Source: JBHPFQ01 sp042571625
GTDB lineage: Bacteria > Patescibacteriota > Minisyncoccia > Portnoybacterales > UBA2143
Assembly: GCA_042571625.1 (NCBI GenBank)
Contig: JBHPFQ010000004.1
Span: forward strand, 1-44,414
Length of the DNA stretch: 44,414 nucleotides
Reading direction: 5' to 3'
A program made the position numbers and the translations under genes. The notes under the pieces are model-generated. The model was given only the letters and a program-made list of their open reading frames with translations, was not told the DNA's origin and did not search any database. Numbering within the stretch: position 1 is the first letter of the stretch; every line of letters begins with the position of its first letter. Of this stretch, positions 31,732 through 40,055 are shown piece by piece.

Positions 31732-32829
31732 ATGATTAAGAAAAAGTCTAAAACAACGAAAAACGAGCATACAATGAAAGATTTATTTATAGATAAATCA
31801 ACCCTTTCAACACCTCAAGCAGGAGAAATGATTGAAGGAAAAATTATTAAAAAAAGTAATAATTCCGTAATCATAGACTTAGGTCCAATTGGAACTGGAG
31901 TTATCTATGGAGGCGAGCTAAAAGAAATAAAAGGAGTTTTCAAATCATTAAAAGTTGGCCAAACAATATCAGGGATTATAACAGATCCAGAAAATGAAGA
32001 CGGATATGTTGAGCTTTCAATTAAAGAAGCTAATTTGGAAAAAAGCTGGAACGACCTAAAACAAAAACAACAAGATGACGAAACTATTGAAGTTAGAATT
32101 AACGAAGCAAACAGAGGAGGATTAGTAATAGAGGCAATGGGAATAATTGGGTTTCTGCCCGTATCTCAATTATCAATAAAAAACTATCCAAGAGTTGAAG
32201 GAGGAGATAAAAATAAAATTCTTACTGAACTTAATAAATTTATCGGCAAAGAAATAAAAGTTAAAATTATAAGTTTGGATCAGAAAAGAGAAAAATTAAT
32301 TGTTTCTGAAAAAGCGATTGAAGAAAAAGAAATAAAAGAAAGTTTAAAAAACTACGAAAAAGGAGATATAGTTGAAGGAACTGTTAGCGGTTTAACAAAC
32401 TTTGGAGCTTTTATTAAATTCGGCGATAATTTAGAAGGTCTTATTCATATATCAGAAATAGATTGGCAATTAATAGACCACCCAAGTCAAATTATTAAAG
32501 AAAATGAAAAAATTAAAGCGCAAATAATAAATATAAACGGAAAACAAGTTTTCCTTTCGCTAAAAGCGCTTAAGCAAGACCCATGGAATGAAATTGAAAA
32601 AAAATACAAAAACGGACAAATAATAGAAGGAACTGTAACTAAATTAAACTCCTTTGGCGCCTTGGTAAGAATAGCTGATGATAAAATTTACGGGTTATCT
32701 CATATTTCTGAATTCTCAAAACAAAACCAGCAAATGGAAAATGTATTAAAAGTAAATCAATCTTATGATTTCGAAATTTTGTCTCTGGAACCGCAATCAC
32801 ATAAAATGTTTTTAGCTCTTAAAAAATAA
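31732..32829 (+). CDS. rpsA: S1 RNA-binding domain protein (ribosomal protein S1-like)
   Basis: This 365-residue protein has a lysine-rich start and about four S1 domains: ~30-95 (GEMIEGKIIKKSNNSVIIDLG), ~105-180, ~190-265 (EGTVSGLTNFGAFIKFGDNLEGLIHISE) and ~280-360 (EGTVTKLNSFGALVRIADD). E. coli S1 has six; short forms are usual in Patescibacteria and Gram-positives. S1 helps ribosomes to bind mRNA, which matters here because many genes lack Shine-Dalgarno sites. ATG 31732 is preferred because the promoter's -10 box is just upstream; ATG at 31774 is an alternative. ftsH follows after 3 bp. Confidence 0.9.
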   Translation: MIKKKSKTTKNEHTMKDLFIDKSTLSTPQAGEMIEGKIIKKSNNSVIIDLGPIGTGVIYGGELKEIKGVFKSLKVGQTISGIITDPENEDGYVELSIKEANLEKSWNDLKQKQQDDETIEVRINEANRGGLVIEAMGIIGFLPVSQLSIKNYPRVEGGDKNKILTELNKFIGKEIKVKIISLDQKREKLIVSEKAIEEKEIKESLKNYEKGDIVEGTVSGLTNFGAFIKFGDNLEGLIHISEIDWQLIDHPSQIIKENEKIKAQIININGKQVFLSLKALKQDPWNEIEKKYKNGQIIEGTVTKLNSFGALVRIADDKIYGLSHISEFSKQNQQMENVLKVNQSYDFEILSLEPQSHKMFLALKK

Positions 32830-32832
32830 ATT

Positions 32833-34653
32833 ATGAAAAATTTATTCAAAAATTTAATCATCGCTTTTTTGATTTTTATAACTATAGCTGGTTTGTTCAC
32901 TCTGTTAACAGAACCAATGAATGAAAAAGAAGAAATTTCTTTAAGCCAATTAGTCAGTCAAATCAATCAAGAACAAGTAGCGATTATTATTGTAAAAGGA
33001 GACCAATTAGAAATTAAACTTACGGACGATACTGAAGAAAAAGCTATTAAAGAAAGAGAAGTGGGATTGACAGAATCATTAAAGAATTACGGAGTTGATA
33101 TTGAAAAATTAAAAGATATTGATTTGGAAATAAAACAAGAAAGCGGAGCGTCTTTTTGGATGGGAATTTTAATCCCAACTATTTTGCCATTGCTTATTAT
33201 CGGTTTCTTTTTGTGGTATTTACTTAAAGGTACACAAAAAGGACAAATGCAAGCATTTACTTTTGGACGTTCAAGGGCTCGCATGATTGACCCGCAAGAT
33301 AAAAAAAATCGAGTTACTTTCAAAGATGTAGCTGGATTAAAAGAAGTTAAAGATGAATTGAGCGAAGTAATTGATTTCTTAAGAAGTCCTAAAAAATTTA
33401 CTTTATTAGGAGCTAAAATTCCTAAAGGAGTTTTATTGATCGGATCTCCAGGAACAGGAAAAACACTATTAGCTAAAGCAATCGCAACAGAAGCTAATGT
33501 TCCATTTTTTAATGTGTCTGGTTCTGAATTCGTAGAAATGTTTGTGGGTGTTGGAAGCTCACGAGTCCGAGATTTATTTCAAACAGCTAAGAAACATGCT
33601 CCCGCTTTGATTTTCATTGATGAGTTAGATGCAATTGGCCGACAGCGAGGAACAGGCCTTGGCGGAGGACATGATGAAAGAGAGCAAACATTAAACCAAA
33701 TTCTTGTTGAAATGGATGGATTTGATCCAAATGTCGGAATTATACTTATTGCTGCCACAAACCGTCCTGATGTTTTAGATCCTGCTCTTTTACGACCTGG
33801 CAGATTTGACAGAAGAATTATTCTTCCACTTCCAGATATTCAAGAAAGAAAAGATATCCTTAAAATACATATGCGGAACAAACCAATTGTATCAAGCATT
33901 AATGTTCAAGAAATAGCAGAAAGAACTCCTGGATTTTCTGGAGCTGATTTGGCTAATCTAGTTAATGAAGCAGCAATTTTAGCCGCGCGACAAAATAAGA
34001 ATAAGATATCTCAAGACGATTTAAGGCAGAGCATAGAAAAAGTTCTTATGGGCCCTGAAAGAAAAAGCCGTATTTTTTCAGAAAAAGAAAAAGAAATTAC
34101 AGCTTTCCACGAAGCTGGACACGCGCTAATGGCATATTATCTTCCTAATTCAGATCCTGTACAAAAAATCTCTATTATCTCCCGCGGATCAGCTATTGGA
34201 TATACTTTAAAACTCCCTATTGAAGATAAACATCTACGCACACGCTCTGAATTTTTAGCTGAATTAGCAGTTCTTTTAGGAGGGTACGCGGCAGAAAAAA
34301 TAATCTTCAATGAATTAACAACCGGAGCTTCAAATGATTTACAAGTAGCTTCTGACTTAGCACGCAGAATAGTAACTAAATATGGAATGAGTAAATTAGG
34401 TCCAATGACTTATGGCGAAAAAGAAGAAATGAATTTTCTAGGCAAAGACATTACAACTGGTAAAAATTATTCTGAAGAAGTAGCAGCGAAAATAGATAGA
34501 GAAGTGGATGAAATTATGAATAATGCACTTAAAACTTCTTTGGAAGTTTTATCTGATAAAAAGAAAAAACTAAATCAACTTGCCAAAACATTAATTAAAA
34601 AAGAAACGATCGAAAGAAAGCAATTTGAAAAGTTGATGGAAAAAAAGGTTTAG
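32833..34653 (+). CDS. ftsH: ATP-dependent zinc metalloprotease FtsH
   Basis: This 606-residue AAA+ membrane protease degrades misassembled membrane proteins and short-lived regulators. Two membrane helices (about residues 5-22 and 108-128) flank a small external domain. The AAA module has Walker A GSPGTGKT (near 204), Walker B (LIFIDELDAIG) and the SRH (AATNRPDVLDPALLRPGRFDR). The zinc site is HEAGH (426-430), with the third ligand in the later GASNDLQ block. Length is standard. It starts 3 bp after the S1-like gene and is followed by three tRNA genes. Confidence 0.97.
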   Translation: MKNLFKNLIIAFLIFITIAGLFTLLTEPMNEKEEISLSQLVSQINQEQVAIIIVKGDQLEIKLTDDTEEKAIKEREVGLTESLKNYGVDIEKLKDIDLEIKQESGASFWMGILIPTILPLLIIGFFLWYLLKGTQKGQMQAFTFGRSRARMIDPQDKKNRVTFKDVAGLKEVKDELSEVIDFLRSPKKFTLLGAKIPKGVLLIGSPGTGKTLLAKAIATEANVPFFNVSGSEFVEMFVGVGSSRVRDLFQTAKKHAPALIFIDELDAIGRQRGTGLGGGHDEREQTLNQILVEMDGFDPNVGIILIAATNRPDVLDPALLRPGRFDRRIILPLPDIQERKDILKIHMRNKPIVSSINVQEIAERTPGFSGADLANLVNEAAILAARQNKNKISQDDLRQSIEKVLMGPERKSRIFSEKEKEITAFHEAGHALMAYYLPNSDPVQKISIISRGSAIGYTLKLPIEDKHLRTRSEFLAELAVLLGGYAAEKIIFNELTTGASNDLQVASDLARRIVTKYGMSKLGPMTYGEKEEMNFLGKDITTGKNYSEEVAAKIDREVDEIMNNALKTSLEVLSDKKKKLNQLAKTLIKKETIERKQFEKLMEKKV

Positions 34654-34670
34654 TGTATGGTAAAAATCTG

Positions 34671-34743
34671 GGGCGTATAGCTCAGTGGTCAGAGCAGGGC
34701 TCTTATAAGGCCAAGGTCCCTGGTTCGAATCCAGGTACGCCCA
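34671..34743 (+). tRNA. tRNA-Ile(UAU)
   Basis: The acceptor GGGCGTA (34671-34677) pairs with TACGCCC, discriminator A. D arm GCTC/GAGC, anticodon loop CTTATAA, so the anticodon is UAU, which reads AUA directly. The anticodon stem GGGCT/GGCCA has a G-A mismatch at the top and a T.G pair at the bottom. Most bacteria read AUA with a CAU tRNA whose C is modified to lysidine. Confidence 0.88.
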
Positions 34744-34780
34744 CGAGAGAATTTTTGTATAAATTTTTAATTTAATTTTT

Positions 34781-34854
34781 GGGCGTATAGCTCAGTTGGT
34801 TAGAGCGTTACGTTGACATCGTAAAGGTCTCCCGTTCGAATCGGGATACGCCCA
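34781..34854 (+). tRNA. tRNA-Val(GAC)
   Basis: The acceptor GGGCGTA pairs with TACGCCC, discriminator A. Anticodon stem TTACG/CGTAA, loop TTGACAT, so the anticodon is GAC. T arm CCCG-TTCGAAT-CGGG. Its acceptor and D arm start are the same as those of the neighbouring tRNA-Ile. Confidence 0.95.
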
Positions 34855-34862
34855 CACGATAT

Positions 34863-34936
34863 GGGCCCTTAGTTCAGTTGGCTAGAATGCCACATTTGCA
34901 ATGTGGAGGTCGGGAGTTCGAATCTCCCAGGGTCCA
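34863..34936 (+). tRNA. tRNA-Ala(UGC)
   Basis: The acceptor GGGCCCT (34863-34869) pairs with AGGGTCC, discriminator A; the G3.U70 position typical of alanine tRNAs is present. Anticodon stem CCACA/TGTGG, loop TTTGCAA, so the anticodon is UGC. Confidence 0.95.
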
Positions 34937-34948
34937 CTAATTACTAAA

Positions 34949-35176
34949 ATGAATAATACAAATATAAAATTTATTAAAAAAAATGATTGGCTTAATCATC
35001 AAATCTGCGGAGACTTTCCAGAAGTTGATGTCCGCTGTTTAGTTTTTTGCTGTTCGCCATTAAAACCCTGTCCAGCCAGAAATGCTATCCTAAAAGAAAT
35101 GGGGTTAACTGTAGAAGATTATGCCAAAATAAAAGAAAAATCTGGTGAAGATTTTAATAATAAAACAAACTCTTAA
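34949..35176 (+). CDS. Small cysteine-cluster protein (unknown)
   Basis: This 75-residue protein starts at ATG 34949, 12 bp after tRNA-Ala. Five cysteines lie in ICGDFPEVDVRCLVFCCSPLKPCPARN (residues 19-45 region), a spacing that suggests a metal or Fe-S site. The C-terminal part is helical (ILKEMGLTVEDYAKIKEKSG). It resembles small conserved proteins with a CxxxCCxxxKPCPxR motif that I recall from archaeal methanogenesis-marker-like and radical-SAM-linked families, but I cannot name the family with confidence. Confidence 0.6.
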   Translation: MNNTNIKFIKKNDWLNHQICGDFPEVDVRCLVFCCSPLKPCPARNAILKEMGLTVEDYAKIKEKSGEDFNNKTNS

Positions 35177-35181
35177 TTTTA

Positions 35182-35451
35182 TTATTTACAACTTCCTATT
35201 TGGCCTTGCTTAATCCATGGTCCTTTATTTGGACATTCGCATTGATAAAATATATCATCCCCCGCATCACGCATTATCTCCATTTCTCCCCAAAGACCTC
35301 CATACTCTTCACAAAGCTGTTTAGTCATTATCTGGTCTGTATCAATATTGTTAGATAGCTGTTGTTTACTAAAAATAAAATATCCAGCAACAGAAACAAT
35401 AAAAATAACTACTATAATTATAATATATTTTCTTATATTCATAATATTCAT
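35182..35451 (-). CDS. Small membrane-anchored cysteine protein (unknown)
   Basis: This 89-residue protein has an N-terminal membrane helix (about residues 9-27) and an outer domain with four cysteines (LCEEYGGLWGEME ... FYQCECPNKGPW ... GSCK). The LCEEYGGxW beginning resembles small extracellular domains seen in Patescibacteria, often called DUF333-like from its 'C...GG.w' pattern. The start could be MNIMNI or the second Met. It is convergent with the gene at 34949 and divergent from rluA, only 12 bp from the latter. Confidence 0.6.
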   Translation of the reverse strand: MNIMNIRKYIIIIVVIFIVSVAGYFIFSKQQLSNNIDTDQIMTKQLCEEYGGLWGEMEIMRDAGDDIFYQCECPNKGPWIKQGQIGSCK

Positions 35452-35463
35452 ATTATATCATAT

Positions 35464-36153
35464 ATGCGAATAGATATCATCTTTGAAAACTCCGATATTA
35501 TCGTAATTGATAAACCAGCTGGATTATTAGTTCATCCGACGCACAAAAAAGAAAAAGATACTTTAATTGATTGGCTAATAAATTATTATCCAGAAATAAG
35601 AAATGTTGGCGACGATAAAAACAGGCCAGGTATTGTACATCGCCTAGATAAAGACACTTCTGGGCTTTTAATTATTGTTAAAAATAATAAATATTTTGAT
35701 TATTTAAAAAAATTATTTGCTAATAGAAAAATTGAAAAAAAATACTTGGCTTTAGTTGTCGGACATCTTAAAGAAAAAAAAGGGATTATTACTAAATCAA
35801 TCAGCTTATCTAAAAAAAATTATAAAAAAAGAAGCGCTCTTTTAGATTCTCATTCAAAAACAGCTATAACAAAATACAAGGTCATAAAAGAATATAAAGA
35901 TTATTCTTTGTTAGAGATCAGCCCAAAAACAGGAAGAACTCACCAAATTCGCATTCATCTATCCTCAATCGGATATCCAATTGCTGGCGACAAACAATAT
36001 AAATTCAAAAGACAGATATGCCCTGAAAAATTAACTAGACAATTTCTACATGCAAAATACTTGAAATTTCAGCTAACTAGTGGTAAGATAGTTGAGTTCA
36101 AATCAGAACTACCAAAAGATTTAAAAGAAGTTATTGATAATTTAAAAATATGA
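35464..36153 (+). CDS. RluA-family 23S rRNA/tRNA pseudouridine synthase
   Basis: This 229-residue protein has the RluA catalytic core HRLDKDTSGLLI (residues 59-70), with catalytic Asp64 and preceding IVIDKPAGLLVHPT. SPKTGRTHQIRIHLSSIGYPIAGD is near residue 160. There is no N-terminal S4 domain, so it resembles RluA more than RluC/RluD. The target uridine cannot be told from sequence. ATG 35464 directly opens the conserved fold. Its stop overlaps the rplS start by 4 bp, coupling it to ribosomal protein synthesis. Confidence 0.93.
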   Translation: MRIDIIFENSDIIVIDKPAGLLVHPTHKKEKDTLIDWLINYYPEIRNVGDDKNRPGIVHRLDKDTSGLLIIVKNNKYFDYLKKLFANRKIEKKYLALVVGHLKEKKGIITKSISLSKKNYKKRSALLDSHSKTAITKYKVIKEYKDYSLLEISPKTGRTHQIRIHLSSIGYPIAGDKQYKFKRQICPEKLTRQFLHAKYLKFQLTSGKIVEFKSELPKDLKEVIDNLKI

Positions 36154-36497
36154 ATAAACTTGAAGAATTTAATAAAAAACAAATAAAAGACAATAAACTG
36201 CCAGAAATCAGAACTGGCTATACTATTCGCGTTCACCAAAAAATCAAAGAAGGCGACAAACAAAGAATTCAGATCTTTGAAGGATTAGTTATTTCTGTTA
36301 AACACGGAAAAGGAATCAACAGTGCTATTACTGTCCGAAGAATGCAAAATGGCTACGGCGTAGAAAGGATATTTCCTTTTCACGCACCTTTTATTGAGAA
36401 GATAGAAATCGTTAAAAAAAGCAAAGTTCGCCGAGCTAAACTTTATTATATTAGAAATAAATCAGCTAAAGAATCTCGCCTAAAAGAAATAAAGTAA
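36150..36497 (+). CDS. rplS: 50S ribosomal protein L19
   Basis: This 115-residue bL19 contains the family block RTGYTIRVHQKIKEGDKQRI, then FEGLVISVKHGKG, SAITVRRMQNGYGVERIFPFHAP and KKSKVRRAKLYYIR. Length is normal. In many bacteria rplS lies with trmD and rimM; here it follows a pseudouridine synthase instead, overlapping it by 4 bp. tRNA-Leu(GAG) begins 3 bp after its stop. Confidence 0.97.
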   Translation: MNKLEEFNKKQIKDNKLPEIRTGYTIRVHQKIKEGDKQRIQIFEGLVISVKHGKGINSAITVRRMQNGYGVERIFPFHAPFIEKIEIVKKSKVRRAKLYYIRNKSAKESRLKEIK

Positions 36498-36499
36498 GG

Positions 36500-36583
36500 G
36501 CCTAGGTGGCGCAATTGGCAGACGCAGCAGCTTGAGGAGCTGTGCTCTTTTAGAGCATGCGGGTTCAAGTCCCGCTCTAGGCA
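36500..36583 (+). tRNA. tRNA-Leu(GAG)
   Basis: The acceptor GCCTAGG pairs with TCTAGGC (one G.T), discriminator A. Anticodon stem GCAGC/GCTGT, loop TTGAGGA, so the anticodon is GAG. It has a class II variable arm (GCTC-TTTT-AGAGC) and T arm GCGGG-TTCAAGT-CCCGC. Confidence 0.94.
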
Positions 36584-36627
36584 CAGGGATAAAAGTATCT
36601 TAAAAATAAAATAAAAGGGAAAATAAA

Positions 36628-37242
36628 ATGGAAAATAGAATAATAATTTTGGATGTTGATGGAACGCTAAAAAATATTTCTTTATATGGATTAATTATTT
36701 CATTTAAAGAAATAATTAAATCTGTGGAAAAAAATCCGCAAGATTTTTTCGATGATATCAAAAGCTTTATAACAAGTATTGGATATACTGATAATATGTT
36801 CATAGAATTTTTTGACAAACACTACAACAATCGCGTGCATCTTTTCCCATGGGTCAAGCAAATTATACCAGAATTATCTAAAACAAATAGATTAACAGTT
36901 CTAACATCTAATAAAGCTTCTGCTGCAACTACATCTTTTAGAAAAGCTAATTTATTATCTTTTTTTGAAATGATTATCGGAAATGAACATGTTAAAAGAA
37001 TCAAACCAGATCCAGAAGGAATTAAATTGATTTATAATAAATTAGGAGGAAATCCTTCTGATTATATTATAATCGGCGATACATCAAAAGATGTTAAAGC
37101 CGGCAAAAAAGCTGGCATCAAGACAGGATTAGTAAAATGGGGAGTAGCAAAAAAAAGACTAGAAAAATGGAAAGATATTATAGCCCTGAAACCAGATTAT
37201 ATCTTTGAACAACCTAACGACTTAATAAAAATGCTCTGTTGA
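36628..37242 (+). CDS. HAD-superfamily phosphatase
   Basis: This 204-residue hydrolase has HAD motif I LDVDGTLKN (nucleophile D9, acid D11), motif II LTSNKA, motif III Lys in RIKPDPEG, and motif IV GDTSKDVKAGKKAG. The inserted cap is helical, as in phosphoglycolate phosphatase-like C1 enzymes. The substrate is unknown. A ribosome-binding site AAGGGAAAA precedes the ATG. Its stop codon (TGA) lies inside the loop of its own terminator hairpin. Confidence 0.92.
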   Translation: MENRIIILDVDGTLKNISLYGLIISFKEIIKSVEKNPQDFFDDIKSFITSIGYTDNMFIEFFDKHYNNRVHLFPWVKQIIPELSKTNRLTVLTSNKASAATTSFRKANLLSFFEMIIGNEHVKRIKPDPEGIKLIYNKLGGNPSDYIIIGDTSKDVKAGKKAGIKTGLVKWGVAKKRLEKWKDIIALKPDYIFEQPNDLIKMLC

Positions 37243-37258
37243 AACAGAGCATTTTTTT
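37231..37258 (+). terminator. Intrinsic terminator overlapping the HAD gene stop
   Basis: ATGCTCTGTT pairs with AACAGAGCAT (37231-37252) and is followed by TTTTTT. The TGA stop is in the 2-4 nt loop, so the last codons form the 5' arm. Confidence 0.92.
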
Positions 37259-37300
37259 CTGGATTTCTTATCAAAAATCTGATAAGATATACACATTATT

Positions 37301-37372
37301 GGGCAATTAGCTCAGTGGTAGAGCGTCTCGTTTACACCGAGAAAGTCGGGGGTCCAATTCCCTCATTGCCCA
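37301..37372 (+). tRNA. tRNA-Val(UAC)
   Basis: The acceptor GGGCAAT pairs with ATTGCCC, discriminator A. Anticodon stem TCTCG/CGAGA, loop TTTACAC, so the anticodon is UAC. The T-loop reads TCCAATT, so position 55 is C instead of the near-universal U. The T-stem GGGGG/CCCTC has one G.T pair. Confidence 0.9.
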
Positions 37373-37427
37373 CAAAAAAAATCTCATTTGACCAACGAGG
37401 TGGAAAATGGTATTTTAATTAAGATAA

Positions 37428-37516
37428 GGAGAGGTGCCAGAGCTTGGTTTAACGGGATGGTCTCGAAAACCATTGTCCTATTTATAGGACCGTGGGTTCA
37501 AATCCCACCCTCTCCG
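37428..37516 (+). tRNA. tRNA-Ser(CGA)
   Basis: The acceptor GGAGAGG pairs with CCTCTCC, discriminator G. Anticodon stem ATGGT/ACCAT, loop CTCGAAA, so the anticodon is CGA. It has a long variable arm (TGTCCTA...TAGGACC) and T arm GTGGG-TTCAAAT-CCCAC. It is followed by repeat copy D. Confidence 0.95.
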
Positions 37517-37522
37517 CAAAAG

Positions 37523-37590
37523 AGCCGTGAGGTTCTCACCCTAGCGGGTGACCACCCGTAAGGGTGGAAATCCCACCCTCTCCGCAAAAG
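37523..37590 (+). repeat. Double-hairpin element copy D in a duplicated tRNA-Ser T-arm
   Basis: After the intact tRNA-Ser(CGA), a partial T-arm (37523-37535, ends GAGGTTC) leads into a 32-nt insert (37536-37567). A perfect 23-base repeat of the tRNA 3' end and flank follows (37568-37590; original 37500-37522). The insert is TCACCC-TAGC-GGGTGA plus CCACCC-GTAA-GGGTGG. Insertion is between TTC and AA of the T-loop, as in copies A, C and E. Confidence 0.92.
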
Positions 37591-37592
37591 CT

Positions 37593-38084
37593 ATGAATTT
37601 TATCACTGCAAATCCATCCTTTTTTTATTTATCAATAGCTATCGCTCTAATAATTCTCTGGAATGTATTTTTACACTTACGGTTATTTCAAATAAAGAAA
37701 AAATTAAAAATATTTTTTAATGGCAAGAAAGCATCTGATCTAGAAAGCGTTTTATTTGAAGCAATTAAACGAATTAGAAAATCTGAAAATGATACTGATA
37801 AAATCTTTAAATCGCTAAAAATATTACAAGAATTAACAACCAAAAGCATTAAAAAAGTAAGCGTAGTCCGATTTAATCCATTTCAAAATACTGGTAGCAA
37901 CCAAAGCTTTTCAATAGCTATGCTTGATTCCCGCAATAATGGATTGATTATTTCCAGTTTATATACCCGCGAAGGAACAAGAATATATAGCAAGCCAATA
38001 TTAAACGGCGAATCAGAATATCAATTATCAAAGGAAGAAATTAAAGCATTAGAAAAAATAGGAATAAAATCAAAAAATGCCTAA
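37593..38084 (+). CDS. DUF4446 family membrane protein
   Basis: This 163-residue protein has one N-terminal membrane helix (about residues 10-30), then a helical segment (KIFFNGKKASDLESVLFEAIKRIRK) and the conserved DUF4446 core KVSVVRFNPFQNTGSNQSFSIAMLDSRNNGLIISSLYTREGTRIYSKPI. Function is not known; in Firmicutes such genes lie near chromosome-partition genes. ATG 37593 lies just beyond repeat copy D. It overlaps infB by 8 bp. Confidence 0.92.
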   Translation: MNFITANPSFFYLSIAIALIILWNVFLHLRLFQIKKKLKIFFNGKKASDLESVLFEAIKRIRKSENDTDKIFKSLKILQELTTKSIKKVSVVRFNPFQNTGSNQSFSIAMLDSRNNGLIISSLYTREGTRIYSKPILNGESEYQLSKEEIKALEKIGIKSKNA

Positions 38085-39597
38085 ACCTAAAAAAAAGAAA
38101 AAAGAAAATAAAGATTTACAAACTCGCCCACCAGTGGTGGTTATTTTAGGTCATGTTGATCATGGAAAGACAAGTATTTTAGATTACATACGTAAAACAA
38201 AAATCGCTGAAAAAGAATCTGGAGGCATTACACAACATATTGGAGCTTATCAAATAGAATATCAAAATAAAAAAATCACTTTTATTGATACCCCCGGACA
38301 CGAAGCCTTTTCAGCAATGCGTGGAAGAAGTGTAAGATTAGCCGATATCGCAATTCTTGTTATTGCGGCTGAAGAAAGCATTAAACCGCAAACAAAAGAA
38401 GCAATTCAACATATTAAAAAAATAGGGATTCCAGTTATTATCGCTATAAATAAAATAGACAAAAAAGAAGCTGATCCTGAAAAAATTAAAAGTGAGTTAG
38501 TAAAATACGATATAACAGTAGAATCACGGAATGGAGATATTCCATGTATTAATATTTCAGCTAGAACAGGCCAAGGAATAAACGAACTTTTAGAAATGAT
38601 CAATTTAGTATCTGAAATGGAAGAATTAAAAAATGAAATTAATGAGCCAGCAAGCGGAATTATTATAGAATCATATCAAGATCAACAAAGAGGTCCTACG
38701 GCAACACTATTAATTAGAAAAGGAGTTTTGAATAAAAGAGATATAATCGCAACAGATTCAGCTTTTGGTCGCATTAAAACAATGGAAGATTTCCAATTGA
38801 AGCCAATAGAAAAAGCATACTCATCAACACCCGCCATTGTTATCGGTTTTAATAAAGTTCCAAAAGTAGGAGAACGATTTAAATTATTTAAAGATTTAAA
38901 CGAAGCCGAAGCCGAAGTTAATAGAAAAATTGAAAAAAATGCTTCAGAAGATAAAACAGAAATTTTAGAAATTGATCAGAATAAAAAAGTTCTTAACATC
39001 ATACTAAAATCAGATGTTCGCGGATCATTAGAAGCTATAAAAGAATCTCTTAAAAATATTCCTTGCGAAGAAGTTATTTTAAGATTTATCAAAACAGACG
39101 TTGGAGATATTAACGAATCTGATATTAAAACAGCCTCAATGTCTCAATCCACAATAATTGGATTTAGAATAAAAAATAGCCATGCAATGCAAGAAATGTC
39201 ACGACAAAAAAAAGTTAAATTATTTACTTTTGATATTATATATGAATTAATTCAGAAAATACGAGAATTACTTTCTCAAATGCTTGAACCAGAAATTATC
39301 AAAAACGAAATAGGCCGGCTTAAAATATTAGCCGTATTTAAAACAAATAAAGATAGACAGATTGTCGGTGGAAAAGTTACAAGCGGACAAGCTAAAAAAG
39401 GCGCTCTAATTAATATAATCAGAGATGGTGAAATAATAAGTCAAGGTAAATTAATCCAATTGCAAAGAGATAAAAAAGAAACTGATGAAGTATCAAGAGA
39501 CCAAGAGTGTGGAATTATGATACAAAGCCAGCTACCTATTGAAAAAGGAGATATTTTAGAATTTTATTCCGAAGAGAAAAAAAGAAGAGAAATATAA
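38077..39597 (+). CDS. infB: Translation initiation factor IF-2 (short form)
   Basis: This 506-residue GTPase delivers initiator fMet-tRNA to the 30S subunit. G1 GHVDHGKT is at residues 25-32, G3 DTPGHEAF near 71 and G4 NKID near 123. Domain III (SDVRGSLEAIKESL) and the C2 fMet-tRNA-binding barrel (GGKVTSGQAKKGALINIIRDGEI) follow. The long N-terminal domains of E. coli IF-2 are absent: only about 16 basic residues precede the G domain. rbfA starts one base after it, so infB-rbfA is conserved here. Confidence 0.97.
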   Translation: MPKPKKKKKENKDLQTRPPVVVILGHVDHGKTSILDYIRKTKIAEKESGGITQHIGAYQIEYQNKKITFIDTPGHEAFSAMRGRSVRLADIAILVIAAEESIKPQTKEAIQHIKKIGIPVIIAINKIDKKEADPEKIKSELVKYDITVESRNGDIPCINISARTGQGINELLEMINLVSEMEELKNEINEPASGIIIESYQDQQRGPTATLLIRKGVLNKRDIIATDSAFGRIKTMEDFQLKPIEKAYSSTPAIVIGFNKVPKVGERFKLFKDLNEAEAEVNRKIEKNASEDKTEILEIDQNKKVLNIILKSDVRGSLEAIKESLKNIPCEEVILRFIKTDVGDINESDIKTASMSQSTIIGFRIKNSHAMQEMSRQKKVKLFTFDIIYELIQKIRELLSQMLEPEIIKNEIGRLKILAVFKTNKDRQIVGGKVTSGQAKKGALINIIRDGEIISQGKLIQLQRDKKETDEVSRDQECGIMIQSQLPIEKGDILEFYSEEKKRREI

Positions 39598-39939
39598 ATG
39601 CCTGAACGAATCAAAAAAATTAATGAATTGATAAAAAGAGAAATTAATCAATTACTCTTACGTGAAATTAATTTTGATAATACTTTTGTCACTATTACCG
39701 ATATCATCACATCAACTGATCTAAAACACGCCAAGATTAGAATCGTAACTTACCCCGAAAATCAAACCGAGAAAGTTTTCCAAATTTTAGAAAAAAATAT
39801 CTACAACATCCAGCAGGGATTAAATAAGCGATTACATAGAAGCATTAAATATGTTCCAAAAATTAAATTTGAAATAGATAGGATTGAAAACAACGCACAA
39901 AAGATAGAAAAATTGCTCATAGACGATAAAATAAAATAA
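39598..39939 (+). CDS. rbfA: Ribosome-binding factor A
   Basis: This 113-residue KH-fold protein helps 16S rRNA 5'-end maturation and cold adaptation. The start (RIKKINELIKREINQLLLREI) and FVTITDIITSTDLKHAKIRIVTY and IQQGLNKRLHRSIKYVPKIKFEID blocks match RbfA. It directly follows infB, the usual order. tRNA-Cys follows 40 bp later. Confidence 0.95.
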   Translation: MPERIKKINELIKREINQLLLREINFDNTFVTITDIITSTDLKHAKIRIVTYPENQTEKVFQILEKNIYNIQQGLNKRLHRSIKYVPKIKFEIDRIENNAQKIEKLLIDDKIK

Positions 39940-39979
39940 ACTTGAAAATAACTCTAGTTATGATAATCTAAGTATAGAT

Positions 39980-40053
39980 GGCCATGTAGCCAAGTGGCTG
40001 GGCACCGGTCTGCAAAACCGTTTACGCGGGTTCGAATCCCGCCATGGCCTCCA
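39980..40053 (+). tRNA. tRNA-Cys(GCA)
   Basis: The acceptor GGCCATG pairs with CATGGCC, discriminator T and an encoded CCA (40051-40053). Anticodon loop CTGCAAA gives anticodon GCA. The U73 discriminator is the cysteine identity base. Confidence 0.95.
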
Positions 40054-40055
40054 AA

